64,000 nt of DNA from Hippophae tibetana (taxonomy: Eukaryota; Streptophyta; Magnoliopsida; Rosales; Elaeagnaceae), in assembly GCA_037013495.1 (NCBI GenBank), contig CM072810.1:58886843-58950842 (forward strand), in the 5' to 3' direction. Below, piece after piece: positions 58,001 to 64,000 of the stretch. Within the stretch, counting starts at the first letter, position 1, and every line of letters begins with the position of its first letter. Position numbers and translations under genes: made by a program. The notes under the pieces were generated by a model. The model worked only from the letters and a program-made list of their open reading frames with translations. It was not told the origin of the DNA and ran no database searches.

Positions 58001-58910
58001 ATAGGTAATTGTATTTAAGATTTCATCGTGATATTATTTCTTTTGAGTATACGATGATTGATGAAGATTATTGTGTGTATGTTAAACATTCTAAGGATAT
58101 TTTCACCATTTTTTTGTTATACATAGACGATATACTACTAGCTAGAAACAATAAGAAAATGATTATCACCACTAAACATTGGTTATCTTTAACTTTTGAT
58201 ATGAGACCTAATACTTTTAAAGAATGAGATTGGATGGCTCGTGTACCATATTTTACTACAGTTGAGAGTCTAATGTATGCAATGATGTGTACTCTACCTA
58301 ACATATGTTGTGATGTTGGATTAGTTAGTAGATGTTAGTCTAACCTTGGGCCTGTTCATTAAAAGCAATCAAGAGAATATTAAGATATCTCAAGGGAATT
58401 ACTAATTACATGCTTTGTTACCAAGGCTCAATTTTTATAAGATTGGCTATATTGATGTTGATTAGAGTGGTGATATAGATGAGAGCAAATCTACGTCTGG
58501 ATATGCTTTCCTCCTCAATAGAGGAGCTATCTCTAGGAATAGTAAAAAACAATCATGTATAGACTTATCTACTATAGAGATAGATTTTATGGCTTGTATT
58601 GCTATAATGTAAGAAGCAGTTTGGTTAAAGAGGTTTTTTTCAACATATTGGAGTTGCTACTAATGCCTTGAATCCTGTGATGATTCGTTGTGATAGTGTG
58701 CCTGCACTAGCATCTATTAAGGATTATAAATATCATAGCAAAACTAAACACATTGATATAAAATATCACTTCATAAGAGACATTGTTTGTTAGTATAGGA
58801 GTAACTTTGTAATACATAGTCACTAATAGCATGATAGCAAATCCAATGATTAAACCTATAACTAGATATCCTTTTGTGGCTCGTGCTAGAACACTTTAAC
58901 TATATTGATT
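55011..58910 (+). mobile_element. Copia element 3, degenerate, with gypsy LTR fragment inside
   Basis: Plus-strand Ty1/copia. Gag starts MTSKYIVVDVVKG at 55013. A zinc knuckle at about 55808-55850 has its last Cys changed to Tyr (CYNCGKLGHFTHEY). Protease reads VVD followed by a stop near 55950. The GAG-pre-integrase block MIWHARLDHIGQKRM lies at about 56294. The integrase core is deleted and replaced by a 530-bp foreign segment; the integrase end (NLPVSYWGDVLLTIA, NRVPSKSIPSTPYELW) is at 57030-57130. RT has MDVKTAFFNEDIYMEQP (with a frameshift) and an intact YIDD at 58120-58131. RNase H has IRCDSVPALASIKDYKYHSK and KHIDIKYHFIRDIV (about 58680-58790), ending PITRYPFVARARTL. Many stops; inactive. 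Confidence 0.82.
56456..56985 (+). repeat. Gypsy-type LTR fragment inside copia element 3
   Basis: Starts TGATATTGAGCC and ends CCCTTATCA. About 180 bp (56800-56985) resembles 25640-25830 of the Athila-like LTR (shared ATCTTTTAACG, ACATCAAAA, AATATTAAAACCTAATTC). No matching target duplication is visible and the copia integrase core is missing at this point, so insertion was accompanied or followed by deletion. Confidence 0.5.
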
Positions 58911-59759
58911 GTTATTTATATATTCTATATTTATCTTATTTGCATGAAATTGTATACATTTCATATATAATATTTTATGCATTTCCATATGTCTTTTCCT
59001 TGCATTTTAGAAATATCGGTATAGCTTGTACAAATATATATACTAGAAAAACATGTCAACATGTTACGTTGGCTCTCTCACATGAAAAATAACCTTATGG
59101 TGCTTCAATGGGAGTGAGTAAAGATGATACACATTAGCCTATATTGCAATAATAGCTAACTGAGGAAATATTCAAATGTCACCTTGGTCTTCTCATTGAG
59201 ATAAAGATTAGATCTATTTAGAAATAATTAATGATAAGTATACTCACAACCCATTAAACATGAATCTATTGCCGAATGTAAGTGTCATAAGCATTTGTTA
59301 CCATGATGGAATATTTGGGAACTCAGATTACGCACTATGAAAGCATAGAAGTTAAGATTCGTACAATGTTATTTTTAAGTATTGACATGGTCTTATATTA
59401 GTAGGATAACTCCTTTGTAGCATATATTTCATACTATATATGCTAGTGACCATATATAGAGGTGAACAAATGAATCCTTACTTCATCACCATGTAAGTCC
59501 TATATATCTATATAAATGTTCATTATGCCCTTTGTTACCTTTGACTATGTAACAGAGTAAGAAATTGGTGTTGAGTTACTTTAGCATGTTACATATAATC
59601 ATGCTTGATTTGACTTTATGAAACTTTATTGGAAAAGTTGCTAATTCTAAATAAAGTTAAATAAGGGCAATGGAAAATTATTTGGGATCATATGCACATT
59701 TGATATTCATTATCAATAACTTATATCGTATAAACTAATATGCATTATATTTGGATGGA
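58911..59759. other. Region downstream of copia element 3, probable LTR remains
   Basis: AT-rich with a few GT/AG-rich stretches. A purine-rich ATGGGAGTGAGTAAAGATGA (about 59107) could be a polypurine tract with an LTR beyond it. No second LTR copy could be matched by eye. Confidence 0.3.
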
Positions 59760-62700
59760 TACCACTTGAGCCAACAAACCAATCCAAGGTTCAAACTAGT
59801 GAGCCTGCTAGCCGGGTCAGAGATAAGACCAATGAGCCCATGATCCAGCCAAGATACCAGTTCGAAGCATGAAAGAGAATGACTAGGTAAGGTGGCACCT
59901 CGGATGAGGATTTGAAATAGAGACCATACAAGATATTGCTCATTTCAAGAGACATAGGATACTAGACGAGTGATTTTATGCACCTCAAATACAAAATAGA
60001 ATTACTACTATCTAGAGGCTACTTGAGAGAACTTGTTAGTGAAGACCCCATTAAAGAAAAAAAAGATAAGCATGTTGCTAGATAGACATAATCAACCCAA
60101 ACTTCTCGTACTTGGGGAGGAACAACATGGAGATGTTGACAGAAATGTGAGAATTTCCCACACCATTCAGGGAGGATCGAATATGTTTGGCCTATCAAAA
60201 AATTGGTGAAAGCAATATTCCAGATAAGAATAGAGTATTCAAAACCATGTATACAATTTTGAGTAAGGACCTAACCATCGCATTATCTTTGATAAAGGTG
60301 AGATAGTCCCTATGCATGACGATCCTTTGGTTATCACAATCTAAGTAGCCAGATACGAAATAAGGAGAGTGTTAGTTGAATGGTAGCTCCTCAGACTTGA
60401 TGTATCTTACTATGCTATGAGAAATAGGAGTTCAACCAGCAAAAATCACTAGAAAGGAGATACCTTTAGAGGGTTTCAATAGAAGTATGAAAATGTCGAT
60501 AGGTACTATAAGGATCCCAATATCATTACCAGTGACAATTGTGCTAACAAATTTTGTTGTATTAGATTTTGCATCTCCTTACGACATTACCTTAGGAAGA
60601 CCGTGGTTTCACAGAAAACAAGTTGTGCCTTCTACCCTATACTAAGTGATTAAATATTCCACACCATCGGGGATAGAAATTATAAGGGGTAACCAGGAAA
60701 GGGTTCAAAGTTGTTATGTCTCAACTTTTAAAGGAATACATGTCAAACAACAATCAAAGATCAGACAACATTTAACGTTACATAAATTGGACTTGATTAA
60801 TACTAAAGACTTAGAGATCAAGTTAGTGTAGATAGGAGAGGAAGAAGGACAACTAGTTAAGATAAATGCCAAACTATAAAGGGATTTAAAGAAAAGTTTG
60901 AGTGACTATTTGAAAAGAAGTAAGGAATTTTGGCCTAAGGTCTCGTAGAAATGATGGGTGTTGGCCTTGAGGTTGTAATAAAGTTGAGACATTCCTTTGG
61001 AGGACATTCTATCATTGTTCTTATGTCTCACCCACTTAAAAGTGTGTTACAAAAGCTATATATCGCTATTAAACTTAACAAGTTTGACGTATATTTTAAA
61101 CCACGCTTGGTCATCAAAGGACAAGTTGTAACCAATTTCATAGCAGATTGGATGGAAGAAGGAATAATACAAATAGTAGAAGTTCATGAAGCACTAGTGG
61201 AGAAAAATTGTTAGGATGTTTATGTGGAAGTGACTAGTAATGCCAAAGTCGCAGGCATGGGAATTGTTATTTTTAACAATGAAAGGAGCATGACATAACA
61301 AAGTTTGAGAATAACTTTCCCAATGACCAATAATATGGCTATGTGTGAGGTAGTCTTACCGGCTTTAAAAGAATTGAAGGAGTTAGGAGTCGAACACATA
61401 AGTATGCATAGTGACTCAAGATTAGTTGTTAATCAAGTTATGGGAAAATTTAAAGCTAATGAGGAAAAGGTGAAGAAATAACACAAATACCATGCACTAA
61501 TAATGCTCGCACTGATGCCTTGGCCGCTTCATAATCCAACATCCCTAAACACATGAAAATGGTCATTCTCATGTCAATTATCATTGAACCTAGCATTGGT
61601 AAAAAGAAGCCAAAAAAGTCGACCGACATTGCCCAAGTAAGGAAAAAATCATAGGTATACCCCTATTTGCACTTCTTAAAATATTGGGTGTTACCAACTA
61701 ATAAAAAAGAGGCATACATGCTTGAAATTAATTCATGAAATTACACCATTTTGCAAGATCAATTGTAAAAAAAATGCAAATGGCTCAAGGTTAAAATGCT
61801 TGATTGAAGAAGAAACTTAGGTTATAATCAACGAGATCCACATAGGAGAATGTGGAGCCCATTCTAGAGGAAGAAGTTTATGCTAGAAGATAATTAGACA
61901 GAGTTATTATTGGCCAACATTACTAAATAACTGTACCATATATGCCAAAAAGTGTGATAAATGTCAATTAAATGTGGTGGTTGCTCATTTGTTGGCCACA
62001 AAAATGAAGGGAGTTATGGACACTTAGAAATTTGTTAAATGAGGGATCGATATCATGGGGCCATCCTTCTGGACATAGCCCAAAGGAATTTTTTTATATT
62101 CGCAACATATTACTTTTCCAAATAGGTAGAAGCGGAACCATTGGCAAGAAGGAGGTGTAAATAAATTTGCATGGAGAAACATTGTTTGTTGATTTGGATT
62201 CCACAAAGAACTGGTGACTAATAATGGTAGACATTTATGGGGAAATTATTTGTAACATTTTATAAGGAGTTAAAAATTAATTTGTGTCGCTCTACCCCAT
62301 ATTGACCATAGGTAAATGGTCAGGCTAAATCATCAAATAAAATCCTAATAAGCATACTAAAGAAGCACTTAAAAGAACTTTCAAGAGTATTATGCGCAAT
62401 GCGAACCACACCTAAGTCCATCATTGGTGAAACACTCTTATCATTTGTGTATAGATCCGAAGCAATCATACCTACTAAGGTCTTATTACCAACCCTTAAA
62501 AGTTGAGTTAATAATGAGGATAACGAAGAAAACTGTTCTATAGATCTAATATCATTGGAAGAAAAAAGAGAAAAAAACAATGATAAAAATGGAAGCTCAA
62601 AAAAAGACCATTTAGAATACATTCAACAAATGTGTAAAACAAAGAAGCTTCAACGTGGGAGACCTGATACTAAGAAAAGCCCTAGGCAATAAGGTAGATT

Positions 62701-62830
62701 ATAGAGTAGGAAAGTTGTCATCAATGTGGGAAAGACTATATAGAATACCATGTTTAACTCTAAGAGAATCATATAAATTGGAGGAGTTTGGAAGGAAAGA
62801 AAGAAGACCTAAGCTGGAATGTAGACCATC
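59760..62830 (+). mobile_element. Ty3/gypsy (Tat/Ogre-like) pol remnant
   Basis: Plus strand. Protease end: VVLDFASPYDITLGRPWFHR and SGIEIIRGNQERVQSCYVST (60560-60720). The RT domain is essentially absent. At 60990-61160 the connection/first RNase H end appears (PLKSVLQKLY, FDVYFKPRLVIKGQVVTNFI). A second RNase H follows at about 61215-61470 (NAKVAGMGIVIF, HSDSRLVVNQVMGKFKANEE), the extra RNase H known from the Tat lineage. Integrase has an HHCC-type zinc domain (HIGECGAHSRGR, QSYYWPTLLNNC, KCDKC; 61830-61970) and a broken core with LVTNNGR where LvtDNGr is expected. It ends with GETLLSFVYRSEAIIPT and NVGDLILRKALGNK (62652). Frameshifts throughout. Confidence 0.8.
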
Positions 62831-62959
62831 TCATAAATTATTATATATGACAAACTTCCTTGATATAATCTTGATTATCTCATAATGTACTTAAATACTT
62901 GAAAGAGGGAACTAGCTAATACTTTTGGATTAAATTATGATACCTTTTATTTCATATAC

Positions 62960-63450
62960 GAAATGTAATACCCTCACTTAGGAGTAAGGTGATCTACTAC
63001 CAACCCACTTGTGATGCAGATATAAAAGGCATAAAAGAATGCTCAGCTTAAGAAAGGAGTTAGAGACCCTAATTTAGGAACCTCCTATTTGAAAAAAATG
63101 TCCTCACGATTGGTTTAAACCTACTTTGGTACAATCCCACTTGTGTATAAACCAGCACAACTCCATTATTTAGGAGTAAGGTGGTCTAACACCTACCCAA
63201 TTGAGATGCAACATAAGAAGCATAAAAGAATGCCCAGCATAAGAAAAGAGTCAAAAACCCCAATTCTGAGAATCTCTTTTGAAAAAAATGTCATGGCGAT
63301 AAGTTTAAGCCAACCTTAGTATAATCCCACTCGTGAATAAATTACAATAACACCTTCACTTAGAATTAAGGTGGTCTAACACCAACCCACACGAGACACC
63401 AACCCACACGAGATGCAGGTAGAAAAGGCATAAAGGAATGCTTGAGGCCA
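62960..63450 (+). repeat. Tandem repeat array 1, ~191-bp period
   Basis: About 2.5 diverged units. The GGAGTAAGGTGRTCTA landmark recurs at 62981, 63173 and (as GAATTAAGGTGGTCTA) 63363, giving spacings of 192 and 190 bp. Each unit also has GGCATAAAAGAATGC and a GAAAAAAATGTC block. A 17-bp internal duplication (ACACCAACCCACACGAG) is at about 63391-63423. It lies directly downstream of the gypsy integrase. Confidence 0.85.
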
Positions 63451-64000
63451 AAAAGTTCAAAGTGCTAACAAAGTGCAGCATGTATGTACAACATTCATTA
63501 CACTTTTGTCAAATTACAACCCATGAGTACCTATTCACGGTTAGATTACATCCACTTGTATACAAAGGCTAGAAAAATTCAAAGTGCTACCAATTTACAT
63601 TCCGTATATACCCCGGATATATGAGGCCCATAAATCGGGTTGCATAGGGCCTGTTTATTAAACATTTGTTGACAAGTGTCAAAGTGTAGACCATGGGTAC
63701 TCTGCTTAATGCTATACCACATTCTAGATTACCCGCGGCCATAAAAGGTGCTAAAAAGTGTAGTCCATCTGTACCTCAGATATAGAAAGCCCATAAATTG
63801 GGGTGCGTAGGGCTAAGTTACTAAGCATTTGCTGCACAAGTGTCAAAGTGAAGCCCATCTGTACACATGACTAGAAAAGTTGAAAGCACTAAGAAATTGC
63901 AGTCTGCTTGTACCCAAGTATGGGGAAGCTCATGAATAGAGGTGAATTGGGCCAGGATATAAAACATAACCATTTCCAAAACCAACCCGTATATATGTTA
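63451..64000 (+). repeat. Tandem repeat array 2, irregular 120-170 bp period
   Basis: The landmarks GAAAARKTYRAAGYGCTA (about 63449, 63571, 63741, 63872), AAGTGTCAAAGTG and GCCCATAAATYGGG recur with spacings of about 120, 170 and 131 bp. A different unit from array 1. It continues to the window edge, so the full length and a following LTR are not seen. Confidence 0.75.

Noticed and set aside
62940..64000. Possible CRISPR-like array
   Set aside because: Units are 120-192 bp, diverged and without uniform short repeats and spacers, in a plant retroelement context; ordinary tandem repeats.

Overview
This looks like a repeat-dominated stretch of a flowering-plant (most likely eudicot) nuclear genome. 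It is strongly AT-rich and has a single convincing host gene with plant-type GT-AG introns. The rest is mostly plant-specific mobile DNA: endogenous pararetroviruses, Ty1/copia and Ty3/gypsy LTR retrotransposons, a LINE, a CACTA element, a Harbinger-like element and a MITE. The species cannot be fixed from the sequence. All similarity statements come from reading translations by eye, not from searches.

Layout. 1-3640 (+): decayed endogenous caulimovirid copy A (capsid end, protease, RT/RNase H, transactivator). 3.65-6.2 kb: AT-rich, nothing recognised. 6.2-7.9 kb (+): 3' end of a LINE. 7960-8110: 151-bp MITE. 8813-14694 (+): intact four-exon group I bZIP gene resembling Arabidopsis VIP1; its 4-kb second intron carries a Harbinger-like insertion. 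15.35-25.1 kb (-): three-level nest, with copia element 2 split by copia element 1, whose 5' LTR is split by a gypsy-derived insertion (A1). 25.1-28.8 kb (-): remains of an Athila-like gypsy element. 28.8-33.1 kb (-): A2, non-coding and of the same family as A1. 33.1-40.1 kb (+): element B, another large non-coding LTR element. 41.3-54.0 kb (-): near-complete endogenous caulimovirid copy B, interrupted by a solo LTR (A3, 43189-45190) and by a CACTA transposon (47286-51028) carrying fragments of a protein kinase gene and a starch synthase gene. 55.0-58.9 kb (+): copia element 3. 59.8-62.8 kb (+): Tat/Ogre-like gypsy remnant. 62.96-64.0 kb: degenerate tandem repeats.

Function. Only the bZIP gene looks functional: it would encode a 348-residue transcription factor with an intact basic region, a seven-heptad zipper and VIP1-type regulatory phosphosite motifs. 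Every retroelement and pararetrovirus carries stops, frameshifts or deletions in its polymerase. The value of the window lies in its insertion history, readable from target-site duplications, and in a few structural elements: a covarying hairpin in the non-coding gypsy elements, G-box-dense LTRs, a CACTA element with two captured genes, and a pararetrovirus whose primer-binding site lies inside an ORF as in soymoviruses. I found no new defence or enzymatic system, and no tRNA, rRNA or CRISPR.
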